Shown: positions 1 to 11,841 of the stretch, one piece after another | How the letters are laid out: each line of letters begins with the position of its first letter | Numbering within the stretch: the first letter of the stretch is position 1 | Assembly: GCF_017545445.1 (NCBI RefSeq) | Contig: NZ_JAFWOM010000009.1 | Location: 1 to 32,949 of the forward strand | Direction: 5' to 3' | DNA: 32,949 nt | Source of the DNA: Fibrobacter sp. | GTDB taxonomy: Bacteria; Fibrobacterota; Fibrobacteria; Fibrobacterales; Fibrobacteraceae | Position numbers and translations under genes: made by a program | Notes under the pieces: model-generated | Databases searched by the model: none | Told to the model about the DNA's origin: nothing | The model's input: only the letters and a program-made list of their open reading frames with translations

Positions 1-33
1 AAACGAAAAGCACTTCTCAAAGAGAAGTGCTTT
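1..33 (-). terminator. Intrinsic terminator of the tRNA-Asp gene
   Basis: A perfect 12-bp stem (positions 7-18 with 22-33) closes a 3-nt loop. Read on the minus strand it is followed by TTTTCGTTT. It lies 4 bases beyond the 3' end of the tRNA and so ends that transcript. Confidence 0.85.
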
Positions 34-37
34 ATCG

Positions 38-113
38 CGGGATAGACGAGGCTTGAACTCGCAACCTCCGGCGTGACAGGCCGGTGCTCTAACCAAAATT
101 GAGCTACCACCCC
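38..113 (-). tRNA. tRNA-Asp (GUC)
   Basis: The minus strand folds into a full cloverleaf. The acceptor stem is GGGGTGG paired with CTATCCC, with a G discriminator. The D arm is GCTC/GAGC with an enlarged loop. The anticodon stem CCGGC/GCCGG holds the loop CTGTCAC, giving anticodon GTC. The T arm is GCGAG-TTCAAGC-CTCGT. The 3' CCA is not encoded: the next bases are CGA, so it must be added by nucleotidyltransferase. The gene is a single-gene unit between its own promoter and terminator. The D-loop is about two bases longer than in common tRNA-Asp sequences. Confidence 0.93.
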
Positions 114-147
114 AGTGGTTTGTTAGGCTTTTCAACCGAACGAACCA

Positions 148-176
148 AATATAAAAAGATTGAATGAATGTGTCAA
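148..176 (-). promoter_or_regulatory. Sigma-70-type promoter of tRNA-Asp
   Basis: On the minus strand a consensus -35 TTGACA (171-176) and a -10 TATATT (148-153) are separated by exactly 17 bp. Transcription would start near 141, about 28 nt before the mature 5' end of the tRNA. This is the cleanest housekeeping promoter in the window. Confidence 0.8.
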
Positions 177-257
177 GGGCTGTGGGCTGTTTTTTTGAAA
201 ATTTTCAAAAAAACTTTGTTTGCTAATACCAAAATGTCTCGGGATTCTATTGCATCC

Positions 258-356
258 TGTCACCCTGGAGGGAGTGTAACGACCGATAGGGTCCATACCG
301 CCCTCAACGCAAATATCGCATGGAGCCTATCGGGGCTTCGCCCCTCCAGGATGACA
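258..356. repeat. 99-bp nested imperfect palindrome (REP/MITE-like)
   Basis: The outer arms TGTCACCCTGGAGGG (258-272) and CCCTCCAGGATGACA (342-356) are reverse complements with one mismatch. Inside them CCGATAGGGTCCAT (283-296) and ATGGAGCCTATCGG (320-333) pair with one mismatch, and GGGGCTTCGCCCC forms a small hairpin at 333-345. The element has no coding capacity. Its ends resemble the TGTCA-CC-GG ends of the repeats near 14731-14805. It fills most of the gap between the tRNA and the HD gene. Confidence 0.75.
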
Positions 357-387
357 AAAAAAACAGATCCCGGAACAGGTCCGGGAT
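355..387 (-). terminator. Terminator of the phoH/HD operon, abutting the palindrome
   Basis: On the minus strand ATCCCGGA (380-387) pairs with TCCGGGAT (367-374) around a 5-nt loop, followed by CTG and nine T's. It lies about 70 bp past the stop of the HD gene. The hairpin has the same CCGGGATGACG style as the dispersed repeat family, so the repeat may double as the operon terminator. Confidence 0.65.
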
Positions 388-421
388 GACGCTCTATAAT
401 TTATCGTCTATAACCGAAAAA

Positions 422-450
422 CAATGACTAATGACTAACCACTAACCACT
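422..450 (-). repeat. Heptamer array after the HD gene stop
   Basis: On the minus strand TTAGTGG, TTAGTCA and TTAGTCA follow the TAG stop of the HD gene within 12 nt. The TAGs at 444, 437 and 430 fall in frames 0, +1 and +2 relative to the gene. Four further arrays of this kind occur in the window (near 23537, 27423, 28841 and 32267). Confidence 0.75.
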
Positions 451-453
451 CGT

Positions 454-2733
454 CTAACGTTGACCAGGATACTTCACGCGGGTGTGATACGTTCCGTCGA
501 GGCTGTGGAGGAACGCTTCTTCGAGCTTGGAGAGTTCCTTTACGGACAAGTTGCTTTCGTTGAACTGCCCGTCCATGAATTTGTCAAGAATCGTCTTGTG
601 GATCATGGATATGAGCGCTTCGGAGGAGGTGTCCGTCATGGAGCGGCTTGTGGCTTCGATAACATCAGCGAGCATGAGAATTGCGGTTTCCATGCTTTGC
701 GGACGTGGTCCTTTGTAGCGGAAATCTTCTTCCTTGACTTCCTTGCCGGTTTCCTTGGCGAGTTCCTTTGCCTTGTGGTGGAAATACTGGATGAGCGTTG
801 TGCCGTGATGTTCTTGAATGGCGGAGGCGACGAGTTCTGGAATCTTGTATTCCTTTGCGAGCAGAACGCCTTGAGATACGTGCCCGGTGATGATTTTGAC
901 GGACTGGTACGGATCCAAATTGTTGTGCGGGTTCACGCCTTGCTTCTGGTTCTCGGTAAAGTATTCGGGGCGCATCGTCTTGCCCAAATCGTGGTACAGC
1001 GCCATGACGCGGACTAGCAACGAATTGGCACCGATGGTTTCGGCAACGCTTTCGGCGAGATTCGACACTTGGATGCTGTGATGGAACGTGCCTGGTGCGA
1101 GTTCTGAGATTCGCTTGAGGGCGGGCCTGTTGAAGTCGGACATTTCCATGAGCGTAAGGACAGTCGTGATGCTGAATACTTTTTCGACGACGTGGATCAA
1201 GAGCACGGATGCGACTGCGGTGCAGATGATGATGTTTGCACTAGCCGCGATGAGCGTTTGGTAGAACGTGACAAAATTGAATCGGTTGCGCAAAAGCAGC
1301 ATGATGCTGATGGCTGCCGCGGCTGCAACGGCTCCGGCGATCATGCTCCAAGCGAACTGGACGCGGTAGCGCATGCGGAATAGCGGAGTAATCACGGCGA
1401 TGTTGATGAGCATGCTCGTCAGCGTTGCTGCAAGGTCGTAACCGTTCAGGAGGCCGAAAAATCCAGACGAGAATGTGGCAAAAGCAATACCCATGCGGAC
1501 ATCGTAAAGGACTGTTGCAATCACCGGTGTAAACGTAATCGGGTACAGCCACATGAAATCGACGTGTTCCGGGAGGAGGCTGTCAGGTTTGTTGAGTAAC
1601 CCAGACAAGTTGTGGATTGCCCAGAATGTAAAGAGTTGCAATAAAGTGAGGAAGAACAGACTCCACAATTGGCGCGGAGTCTTGAACATTGTGCGTGTCG
1701 GAGTGTAAAGGCAGTATGCAATAAGGAGCGAGATGATGATGACGAAGATGAGGATGTTTCCGTAAGGGGCGGTAAGCGTCTTCGAGTTTTCTTCGTTCTG
1801 CTGCGCCAATTGGAGCGCATCGATTTTTTCAAGAATTTCTTTGGTGATGGGAGTGCCTTGCGTCACGATTTCCATGCCGCGCGGAACCATGCCCTTGATG
1901 AGCGTTACTTTGTTGCTCACGTCGAGCTTGCGGGCTTCGGTTTCTTTTTCAAGATAAAATACGTTCGGGCTTGTGAAGACGTAGAGTGCTTCGTAGAATG
2001 CGCTCTGTAACCCTTGCTCTACAGAGAACGCCCTCTGCAACTGGCTGAACGCTTCATCGATGCGGCGCTGCATAGGCTGGATTTCGCTGATTTCTACAGG
2101 GTTTTCTTCGTTTTCCTTGATGAGCGAAATGAACGGCTTGTTGTAGATGAGGTTCTTGATGCTCTTGATGTTGTAGCTGTTGCAGAACAACGTCGCTTCG
2201 GTTTCTGTCTTGGCGAGGAGCGTGTTCGAGACGCCCTTCTGCATCATCTGGTAGAATACGGACATCAGGGAATCACGCGCGGTCGCATTTGTGCTCAACG
2301 GCTTGATGGCGGTGATGGAGAGGCGTTGCTTGAGCTGGTCGTAGATGCGTGAGGCTTCTTGGACTTTTGTTTGGATCGAAGGGTCACTGCCGTCGTCCTT
2401 GCTCGCGCTGATGGCGGCTTGCATCTTGCCGTACTGTTCGAGCTTCTTCAAATACTGTTCCAGTTCACGCAAAAGGCGAGTCGTTTCATCGGAGTTGAAT
2501 TCGAAAATGGCGTTCACCTTTTCTATGGCTCGTGCTTTTTCAGATTGGATTTCTTGTTCGGTCTTGGGGACTTCGAACTTGAACGGCGCGACGATCGTTC
2601 TTGTGCTCAACTGGCCCAAGTGTGGGCGTTCAGCACGGAGCGCGATGTTCTTGTCGGGGAATAAGAGTACGGCAAAGAGAATCAGTAAGACCCAGCCGAT
2701 AAATAAATGAATTTTTTTCTCTTTCTTGTTCAT
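454..2733 (-). CDS. 7TM-HD family membrane phosphohydrolase (PgpH/YqfF-like)
   Basis: This is a 759-aa inner-membrane protein of the 7TMR-HD family. Members such as Listeria PgpH hydrolyse cyclic di-AMP; that activity is inferred here, not shown. There is an N-terminal membrane anchor (about 8-25), a large extracytoplasmic region (about 30-320) with coiled-coil-like stretches, then about seven hydrophobic segments (325-520), and a cytoplasmic HD domain. The HD motifs are visible: H551-H552 in a GTFHHS motif, the diagnostic H581-D582 (YHDLGK), a further GH near 618 and EHH near 641-643. The start ATG has a weak AAGAG 8-9 nt upstream and lies 11 nt after phoH. The phoH-HD pairing is common in other phyla. 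The usual third member, ybeY, is absent: the next feature downstream is a heptamer array and a terminator. Confidence 0.88.
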   Translation of the reverse strand: MNKKEKKIHLFIGWVLLILFAVLLFPDKNIALRAERPHLGQLSTRTIVAPFKFEVPKTEQEIQSEKARAIEKVNAIFEFNSDETTRLLRELEQYLKKLEQYGKMQAAISASKDDGSDPSIQTKVQEASRIYDQLKQRLSITAIKPLSTNATARDSLMSVFYQMMQKGVSNTLLAKTETEATLFCNSYNIKSIKNLIYNKPFISLIKENEENPVEISEIQPMQRRIDEAFSQLQRAFSVEQGLQSAFYEALYVFTSPNVFYLEKETEARKLDVSNKVTLIKGMVPRGMEIVTQGTPITKEILEKIDALQLAQQNEENSKTLTAPYGNILIFVIIISLLIAYCLYTPTRTMFKTPRQLWSLFFLTLLQLFTFWAIHNLSGLLNKPDSLLPEHVDFMWLYPITFTPVIATVLYDVRMGIAFATFSSGFFGLLNGYDLAATLTSMLINIAVITPLFRMRYRVQFAWSMIAGAVAAAAAISIMLLLRNRFNFVTFYQTLIAASANIIICTAVASVLLIHVVEKVFSITTVLTLMEMSDFNRPALKRISELAPGTFHHSIQVSNLAESVAETIGANSLLVRVMALYHDLGKTMRPEYFTENQKQGVNPHNNLDPYQSVKIITGHVSQGVLLAKEYKIPELVASAIQEHHGTTLIQYFHHKAKELAKETGKEVKEEDFRYKGPRPQSMETAILMLADVIEATSRSMTDTSSEALISMIHKTILDKFMDGQFNESNLSVKELSKLEEAFLHSLDGTYHTRVKYPGQR

Positions 2734-2744
2734 TTAATGCTCTT

Positions 2745-3698
2745 CTATTTTTTAAGCTCGTTATTTTCGTAAGCTAGCAAAATGTCTTTGACTAAATGAT
2801 GACGGAGAACGTCGGTGGCACTAAATTCGACTTCGGCAATGCCGCGAATGCCTTTGAGGATTTTCATGGCGTGCTCAAGGCCGGATGTTTGCCCTTTGGC
2901 CAAATCGACTTGGCTAGTGTCGCCGGTGATGATGGCCTTGCTGTGGGGGCCGAGTCGCGTGAGGAACATCTTCATCTGGGCGGTCGTCGTGTTCTGAGCT
3001 TCGTCCAAGATGATAAAAGCACGTTTGAGCGTGCGACCGCGCATGTAGGCGAGGGGAGCGACTTCGATAGCTCCCGTCTCTTCGTAGCGGTGCAACTTTT
3101 CGGCGGGCAGCAGCTCGGAGAGGCTGTCGTGGATGGGCCGCAAGTAGGGGGCGATTTTCTCCTTGAGGTCGCCGGGCAAAAATCCGAGCGACTCGCCGGC
3201 TTCGACTGCGGGGCGCACGAGGCAGATGCGTTCGGCTTCGCCGCGTTCGAGGCTTGCGACGGCAAGCGTCACGGCGAGGAATGTCTTGCCTGTACCGGCG
3301 GGGCCTTTCGCGAAGATGATGTCGTTTGATTCGACTGCCTTGACCAGTTCCGCCTGCGCCGGAGTCTTTGCGGATACGCTAACCCCGAACCTGTTGCGGA
3401 AGACGGGCGTGTCGGGTATAGCTTCGGCAGGGCTCGATTCCTTCGGCCCGAGCATGCGCTCTAGCTGGCGAGCGTCTAGAATCTCGCCGTTGCGGGCTGC
3501 GATTTTCAGTTGGTCGAGGACAGCAAGCACACCTGACATATCGGCATCGTCAAGAGGAACGATGTCTAAGCCCGGAAGACGGGTGCGTATCTCAACGCAA
3601 AAACGGCTCTCCAGTAATCGGAAAACCGTTTCACGTTCGCCTGAGATAACTCGCTTCAGGTTGTCAGATAAGGAGTAATGCCTTATACTACTCTTCAT
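2745..3698 (-). CDS. phoH: PhoH-family P-loop ATPase
   Basis: This 317-aa cytoplasmic protein has a classical Walker A GPAGTGKT at residues 132-139 and a Walker B AFIILDEAQN at 227-236. The rest of the PhoH core follows, including ITGDTSQVDL near 257-266, the helicase-like sensor region. PhoH proteins are RNA-associated ATPases/helicases whose exact substrate is unsettled. The N-terminal 100 residues are the usual PhoH extension. Its first codons overlap the end of the upstream lipoprotein gene by 11 nt, and it is followed 11 nt later by the 7TM-HD gene. The three therefore form one operon and are probably translationally coupled. The Shine-Dalgarno before ATG 3698 is poor, which fits coupling to the overlapping gene. 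Confidence 0.93.
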   Translation of the reverse strand: MKSSIRHYSLSDNLKRVISGERETVFRLLESRFCVEIRTRLPGLDIVPLDDADMSGVLAVLDQLKIAARNGEILDARQLERMLGPKESSPAEAIPDTPVFRNRFGVSVSAKTPAQAELVKAVESNDIIFAKGPAGTGKTFLAVTLAVASLERGEAERICLVRPAVEAGESLGFLPGDLKEKIAPYLRPIHDSLSELLPAEKLHRYEETGAIEVAPLAYMRGRTLKRAFIILDEAQNTTTAQMKMFLTRLGPHSKAIITGDTSQVDLAKGQTSGLEHAMKILKGIRGIAEVEFSATDVLRHHLVKDILLAYENNELKK

Positions 3699-4053
3699 CT
3701 GAAGAGCCCGGCTGCTGGATCGGGAGACCGAGCTTGGTCCTGGCGTCGAAGATTTCCTTGCGGAGCTTGTGGTTGTCTTCGTTTGCTGCAGAGGCTTCTT
3801 CCTGAGTTTTCTTCAAAGTGCCTTCGTTGATGACTTCCTTGGGTGGTTCCTTCTTAACCGGTGCTGCCGGCTGGGCGGCTTCGGCCTGATTATCGCTGTA
3901 ACCCGTGTAAGAAGCGCTGTTGTCAGAAGAGGTTTCGTTGCTTCCCGTGTAGCCTGCGTTATCGCTGCTACCAGAGTTAGAAGAACCTGCGCAAGCGGTG
4001 AACAATGCTACAGAAAGGGATGCGAGAACTAATTTCCATTTTTTAAGAGACAT
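3688..4053 (-). CDS. Small Ser/Asn-rich lipoprotein with a predicted coiled tail
   Basis: This 121-aa protein has a lipoprotein signal peptide: a Lys-rich start, a hydrophobic core and the lipobox LFTAC with Cys21. Residues 22-60 are low complexity (Ser, Gly, Asn, Asp, Thr), a flexible linker typical of envelope lipoproteins. Residues 70-110 are rich in Lys, Glu and Ala and probably form an alpha-helical coil (NEGTLKKTQEEASAANEDNH). I do not recognise a family. It heads the phoH-HD operon: it starts after a 77-bp AT-rich gap with a GGAG about 10 nt upstream, and its stop lies inside phoH. It may be an envelope-anchored partner of the operon, but that is inference only. Confidence 0.75.
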   Translation of the reverse strand: MSLKKWKLVLASLSVALFTACAGSSNSGSSDNAGYTGSNETSSDNSASYTGYSDNQAEAAQPAAPVKKEPPKEVINEGTLKKTQEEASAANEDNHKLRKEIFDARTKLGLPIQQPGSSDEE

Positions 4054-4136
4054 TATTTAAGCTCCATTCTAGTCTTTGATGGCTAAAATATATATAGTTG
4101 TGGCAGAAAAAATGTTAAAAAAGGTAAAATTTGACC

Positions 4137-5513
4137 ATGCAATCACGAAAAACTGATGTTCAGACCTATTCTCAGGTTTATTTGTCTTCAAAAAATTACA
4201 ATTCCACGGAAATTTATGCTAAAAGACGCACTTCGTTGATGAAAAAATTAGGCTCTTTTTGCGTTTTTGCCGGGATGCCTGTTGAACCGGGGGGCGAGGA
4301 AGCTTTTGTTCAAACTTGGACGCGCTTTGTGCAGGACCCGGCCTTCTTGTATTTGACGGGCGTGAACCAGCCGGGATGTTATTTGGTGTTGGACCCGCGA
4401 CGCGGCAAAAGCATTCTTTTTGTGCCCCATAAAGATCCGTTCAAGGAGTTCTGGAACGGGAAACGTCTTGGATTTGTGGATGGCGACGATTCCGTAAAGC
4501 GTCTGACCGGAGTGGATGAGGTTTGTCGGATTGATATTCTTTGGGATTTTGTTGAAAAGCTTGCCGCGGAGTATTCTGCGGGGAAGGATGCCGTTGATTA
4601 TGCATTCGCCTTTTATTACGAAAAGTTCAAGGGCGACCACAACGAAAGATTGAAGGACAAGTTAAGGAGCGTGCTCCGTCCGTTCAAGATGAAGGTGAAA
4701 AGCTGTGCCGACTTGCATTTCGAAGACCGCCTGGTGCTGGAACCGGAGCGTTTGGGTGATGCCCGCGAAGCTCAAAAGATTACGGACGAAGCTTTCCGTG
4801 CGTTGCTCCCTGCGGTGAAGAATTTCAAGACGGAACGCGACGTGGCTCTTTTCCTCAATTACGAGATGCAGCGTCATAGCGACGGCGACCTCGCATTCCC
4901 GACGATTGCCGCCGGTGGCAAGAACGCTTGCTGCTTGCATTACGTCAAGAACGACGAACCTTTGCGGAACGGCGAATTGATTCTCTTGGACTTTGGCGTG
5001 CGGTTCGGGACGCTTCACAGCGATATTTCTAGGACCATTCCCGTCAACGGCAAGTTCAATCCTTTGCAAAAAATGTTGTACGAAATCGTGCTGGAGTCTG
5101 CGAAGGTGTATCAGCGCGTGGTGCGTCCGGGAGTATCGCTCAAGGAAATCGGCATGATATGCTGGGAGTTCATCATGATGGAGCTGGAACGTCGCCTAGT
5201 GAAGGGGGCTAAGGGTTCGTATAAACTCTTGTACGAAAAACGCCCGCATGGGGTGAGCCACTTTATCGGGGAGCATATCCACGAGGGCGATCCGGGGTCG
5301 CGTTCGCTCGATGTCGTGCTCAAGCCGGGAATGCTAATTTCTTGCGAGCCAGGGATTTACGGAGATTTTAGCGCGACGATTGACGGAAAACGTTACCGTG
5401 AAAGTATCGGCATCCGCATTGAAGATGATTTATTTATTACAAAAAATGGTTTTGAAAATATTTCGCAGAATATTCCGCGTACAGTCGAGGAAATTGAAGC
5501 TCTGATGAACTGA
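4137..5513 (+). CDS. pepP: Xaa-Pro aminopeptidase (M24 metallopeptidase)
   Basis: This is a 458-aa cytoplasmic metallopeptidase of the pita-bread fold that removes an N-terminal residue preceding proline. The N-terminal creatinase-like domain (about 1-190) is followed by the catalytic domain. The five metal ligands are visible: Asp in LLDFGVRFG, Asp in LHSDISRT, His in VSHFIGEHIHEG, Glu in SCEPGIYG and Glu in IRIEDD. The length matches E. coli PepP. An in-frame TTG lies at 4131, but I chose the ATG at 4137; AAGGT at 4121-4125 could serve either codon. It is divergent from the lipoprotein-phoH operon and stands 51 bp before the Aas-like gene, with which it may be cotranscribed. The assignment to PepP rather than another M24 member is probable, not certain. 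Confidence 0.88.
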   Translation: MQSRKTDVQTYSQVYLSSKNYNSTEIYAKRRTSLMKKLGSFCVFAGMPVEPGGEEAFVQTWTRFVQDPAFLYLTGVNQPGCYLVLDPRRGKSILFVPHKDPFKEFWNGKRLGFVDGDDSVKRLTGVDEVCRIDILWDFVEKLAAEYSAGKDAVDYAFAFYYEKFKGDHNERLKDKLRSVLRPFKMKVKSCADLHFEDRLVLEPERLGDAREAQKITDEAFRALLPAVKNFKTERDVALFLNYEMQRHSDGDLAFPTIAAGGKNACCLHYVKNDEPLRNGELILLDFGVRFGTLHSDISRTIPVNGKFNPLQKMLYEIVLESAKVYQRVVRPGVSLKEIGMICWEFIMMELERRLVKGAKGSYKLLYEKRPHGVSHFIGEHIHEGDPGSRSLDVVLKPGMLISCEPGIYGDFSATIDGKRYRESIGIRIEDDLFITKNGFENISQNIPRTVEEIEALMN

Positions 5514-5564
5514 ATTTGCTATTTTTATGGCTAAACAATAATTGGCTAAAAAAGGGTTTAGTCC

Positions 5565-8500
5565 ATGTGGAAAGTTAAAGGTGCTACAAGATTTTTCTTG
5601 TCAATCCTAGCAACAGTTTTTGTACAGGCGGGTGTCTTTATTTACGCCCAAAAAATTCTGTCTGGTTCGTTTTTTGCTCAGAACGGACTTATCTGGCAGA
5701 GCTTCATGCTGCAAATATTCTTTATCGCGCCATACGTGCTGATGGTGTTCTTCGCCGGATTTTTCACCAATAAGTTCTCGAAGAACAAGGTGATGGCGTG
5801 GTCGTCCTTGATGATGACGATATTCGTCATTGCGCAGTCGGTGCTGGTGACCGTCGATTGCCCGCGAATTGCGTTCTGGCTTTCGATTGGGCTGAGTTGC
5901 GGCTTTGCGATTCACAGTGCGGCAAAGTACGCGATTATTAAAGAAATGTTCGGCGTGCGGAATTTGAGCTATGCGAACGCTTTCCTCCAGATTTTTGGCC
6001 TTTGCGGCATTATCGCCGCTTCTTGGTTTACGATTGTCGGCGTGAACCTCATTGATTTTGAAAAGTTCGCGTCTTATGAAGCTGTGCGCTATATCACTTC
6101 CAAGTCTGTCGTTATTCCGTGGATTCTTACGGGTGTGAGCGTTCTCGGGACGGTTGCGAACTTCCTTATTCCGCGTGTCAAGTACGAAGACCAGAAAACG
6201 AACATCAACAAGGTGCGTCGTCACTTGAGTCTCGGATTTCGCGTGCCGACCTTGCGTGCTTCCATCATCGCCCTTTCGATGTTCTGGGCCTTGGCTCAGG
6301 TGTTCGTCCTCATTTTCCAGGACGTATCAGGTTCTACGACTGTCGATATGATGCAGAACTACATGGCGTTTGCGATTGTGGGCCTCATGGTCGGAACGAT
6401 TGTTGCCGCGCATTTCTCCAAGGACTTTATTGAATCGGGCTTTGTGCCGCTTGGCATGTTCGGAGCTTCGATATGCATGTTCCTTGTGCCGTTCCTTGTG
6501 CATCCGGTGGCATTGGTGTTCCTTTATAGCTTGACTGGGTTCTTTGGCGGCCTGATTCTCGTGCCGGTGAACGCGCTTTTGCAGTACAATACGCGCCCGA
6601 ACAATTCCGGCTCCGTGCTTGCGTTTGCGAACATGATTCAAGCTTTGGTGCTTGTCGTGTTCCTGTTCGTGTTCTCTATCATGGTCCAGTTTTCGGATAT
6701 TCGTCCGCAAAACTACTTCATTGGTCTTGCCGTTATTTCTGTAGGCGTGTTTATTTGGTCCATTTACAACTTGCCGCAAGCTTTGCTCCGCACTCTGCTC
6801 CGTTTTGTGTTCAGCCGCTACAAGATTCGCGTCTTGAACGTGCAGAACATTCCGAACGAAGGCCCGATTCTCCTTGTCGGTAACCACCACAGCTTTATCG
6901 ACTGGGCGATGGTGCAGATGGCCTCTCCGCGTCCGCTTTGCATTGCAAGCAACAAGGACCATTTTGAAAAGTGGTATTTGCGTGCGGTGCTCAAGCGCCT
7001 TGGCATGATCCGCATCGATAACCGCAACCCGAAAATTGCGATGGACAAGATTCACGAAGCACTCCTTGCAGGGAAGGCCGTCGTGATATTCCCTTCGGGC
7101 GAAGTGTCCAAGTCTCCGCATGTGGAACCGTTTACGATTGATTATTCGTCTGCGGTGGAAGGGACGGACGCTCAGGTGATTCCGTTCTACATCCAGGGCT
7201 TGTGGGGCAGTAACTACAGTTACAGTTCTTCGAACATGTTTGGCGCTTCGTCGGAACGCTCGGTGACGGTTGCTTTCGGCGATGCTCTCCCGGCGGATAC
7301 GCCTCCTAATGAAATTCGTGCTATTCTCCGCCGCATTTCCATTGACGCTTGGAATTACGCTGTGTCGTTTGTCCACCCGATTGCGGACAGCTGGATTCGT
7401 ACGTACAAGAAGTACGTGAAGAACGGGCCTGCGATTTATAGCCCAGATGGTGCTCATTTCTCGGGTTACAAGCTCATGGGTGCTGTGATGGCGTTCCGTG
7501 GCTACCTCAAGAAAACGCTCGGCAAGAACGAACAGAACGTGGGCATCATGCTCCCGCCAAGCCCTGCCGGTGTGATTGTGAACCTTGCGCTTTGGGTGCT
7601 CGGCAAGACGAACGTGAACTTGAACTATACGTCTTCTGTCGATAACGTCAAATTCTGCTGCGACCGTGCCGAATGCGCGACTGTCATTACGAGTCGCCAG
7701 TTCGTGCAGAAGTTGAAGGGACGCGGCAACGACTATTCGAAGGTCGCTTCGGATAAAGTGCGTCTGCTCTACGCCGAAGACATGATGAAAGAAATCCCGA
7801 AGGTAAAGATTGCTGCTTTCCTTGTGCTTTGTATGATTATGCCGAGCTGGTTGATTCGTCTTGTGTTCGTGAAGCACCGTTCGATGGACGACAATGCGGT
7901 AATCGTGTTCAGCTCCGGTTCCGAAGGTACGCCGAAGGGCGTGGAACTCACGCAGCGCAATATGATGGGCAACATCCAGCAGCTTGCTTGCATTTTGAAC
8001 GTGAGCCGTGGCGACGTGATGCTCTCGGAACTGCCGCTGTTCCATAGCTTTGGCCTTACGGTGACGACGCTTTTGAACCTCACAGAAGGCTGCCCGATTG
8101 TGGCTGTGGCTGACCCGACAGACGTTAAGACGATGTCTCGCGTTTGTGCGGAATTCAAGGTCACGATCATGGTGGCGACCCCGACGTTCTTGCGTGCGTT
8201 CACGGTCAGCCGCTATGTGCACCCGTTGATGTTCAAGTCGGTGCGTATCATTATTGCCGGTGCCGAAGCTCTCCGCCCGGAACTCGCGACTGCGTTCCGC
8301 CTCAAGTTCGGCAAGGAAATCTACGAAGGCTACGGCTGTACCGAAACAGCTCCGGTGGCTTCGGTCAATACCGAAAATACGTTGTTCGATGATTACACCA
8401 CGTTGCAGGTGAACAACAAGCCGGGTACGGTTGGCCCTGCGCTTCCGGGTACGCAGTTCTTGATTGTGGACCCAGAAACGAACGAACCTTTGCCGACGGG

Positions 8501-8990
8501 CGAGGCTGGTATGATTCTCATTGGCGGTTGCCAGGTGATGAGAGGCTACCTCAAGGATGAAGACCGCACGAAGAGCGTGATTGTGCTGAAAGACGGCGTT
8601 CGCTATTACCGCACGGGCGACAAGGGATACCTTGACGAAGACGGCTTCTTGACGATCGTGGATCGCTACAGCCGCTTTGCAAAGCTCGGTGGCGAAATGA
8701 TTAGCCTCGGTGCCGTCGAAAAGAAAATCCAGGATACGCCGGTATTGCAGGGCTGCGATTACGTCGTTACCGCAATCCCCGATGCGACCAAGGGTGAAAA
8801 GATCGTGCTCTTGTACCAAGGCGAAAAAGACCCGAAGGATGTGCTCTCGGAACTGCGTGCAAGCGGCATGCCGCCTTTGATGCTCCCGTCTGCGGCGTTC
8901 AACGTCGAGGTGATGCCGAAGCTCGGTTCTGGCAAGGCAGACTTCGTCACCGCAAAGAAAATGGCGAAGGAACTGGTGGAGAAGAAGTAA
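5565..8990 (+). CDS. Fused MFS lysolipid transporter / acyltransferase / acyl-ACP synthetase
   Basis: This 1141-aa protein carries three modules. The first is an MFS transporter (about 1-405) with around 12 hydrophobic segments, like LplT. The second is a PlsC/LPLAT acyltransferase (about 420-620) with the H-x4-D motif in GNHHSFIDW near 438-446 and FPSGEVS near 508. The third is an adenylate-forming ligase (about 640-1141) with the P-loop SSGSEGTPKG near 782, EGYGCTE near 920, RTGDKGYLD near 1015 and the C-terminal catalytic Lys in GSGKAD near 1121. In E. coli LplT and Aas do this job as separate proteins: lysophospholipid is flipped inward and re-acylated using fatty acid activated on ACP. 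Here the pathway sits in one chain. An AAGGG lies about 8-10 nt before ATG 5565. A strong hairpin follows the stop. Confidence 0.9.
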   Translation: MWKVKGATRFFLSILATVFVQAGVFIYAQKILSGSFFAQNGLIWQSFMLQIFFIAPYVLMVFFAGFFTNKFSKNKVMAWSSLMMTIFVIAQSVLVTVDCPRIAFWLSIGLSCGFAIHSAAKYAIIKEMFGVRNLSYANAFLQIFGLCGIIAASWFTIVGVNLIDFEKFASYEAVRYITSKSVVIPWILTGVSVLGTVANFLIPRVKYEDQKTNINKVRRHLSLGFRVPTLRASIIALSMFWALAQVFVLIFQDVSGSTTVDMMQNYMAFAIVGLMVGTIVAAHFSKDFIESGFVPLGMFGASICMFLVPFLVHPVALVFLYSLTGFFGGLILVPVNALLQYNTRPNNSGSVLAFANMIQALVLVVFLFVFSIMVQFSDIRPQNYFIGLAVISVGVFIWSIYNLPQALLRTLLRFVFSRYKIRVLNVQNIPNEGPILLVGNHHSFIDWAMVQMASPRPLCIASNKDHFEKWYLRAVLKRLGMIRIDNRNPKIAMDKIHEALLAGKAVVIFPSGEVSKSPHVEPFTIDYSSAVEGTDAQVIPFYIQGLWGSNYSYSSSNMFGASSERSVTVAFGDALPADTPPNEIRAILRRISIDAWNYAVSFVHPIADSWIRTYKKYVKNGPAIYSPDGAHFSGYKLMGAVMAFRGYLKKTLGKNEQNVGIMLPPSPAGVIVNLALWVLGKTNVNLNYTSSVDNVKFCCDRAECATVITSRQFVQKLKGRGNDYSKVASDKVRLLYAEDMMKEIPKVKIAAFLVLCMIMPSWLIRLVFVKHRSMDDNAVIVFSSGSEGTPKGVELTQRNMMGNIQQLACILNVSRGDVMLSELPLFHSFGLTVTTLLNLTEGCPIVAVADPTDVKTMSRVCAEFKVTIMVATPTFLRAFTVSRYVHPLMFKSVRIIIAGAEALRPELATAFRLKFGKEIYEGYGCTETAPVASVNTENTLFDDYTTLQVNNKPGTVGPALPGTQFLIVDPETNEPLPTGEAGMILIGGCQVMRGYLKDEDRTKSVIVLKDGVRYYRTGDKGYLDEDGFLTIVDRYSRFAKLGGEMISLGAVEKKIQDTPVLQGCDYVVTAIPDATKGEKIVLLYQGEKDPKDVLSELRASGMPPLMLPSAAFNVEVMPKLGSGKADFVTAKKMAKELVEKK

Positions 8991-9012
8991 TTCTTTAGAT
9001 ATGATATACGCA

Positions 9013-9040
9013 AAAAGCCCATGTTATTACATGGGCTTTT
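9013..9040. terminator. Bidirectional terminator between the Aas-like gene and pyrG
   Basis: AAAAGCCCATGT (9013-9024) pairs perfectly with ACATGGGCTTTT (9029-9040) around a 4-nt loop. It is A-rich on one flank and T-rich on the other, so it can end both the plus-strand lipid gene and the minus-strand carA-pyrG operon, which converge here. Confidence 0.88.
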
Positions 9041-9068
9041 ATTGTGGGCAAAAGGATTTTAGAGAATT

Positions 9069-11837
<2,769 letters not shown>

Positions 11838-11841
<4 letters not shown>

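Noticed and set aside
168..389. 73-codon frame across the palindrome near the tRNA
   Set aside because: It reads through an inverted repeat and a terminator; the composition is not protein-like and there is no ribosome binding site.
6327..8819. Long open frame antisense to the Aas-like gene (830 codons)
   Set aside because: Its composition (many His, Arg, Asn) is the reverse reading of a codon-biased gene. The plus strand carries a complete multi-domain enzyme with all motifs.
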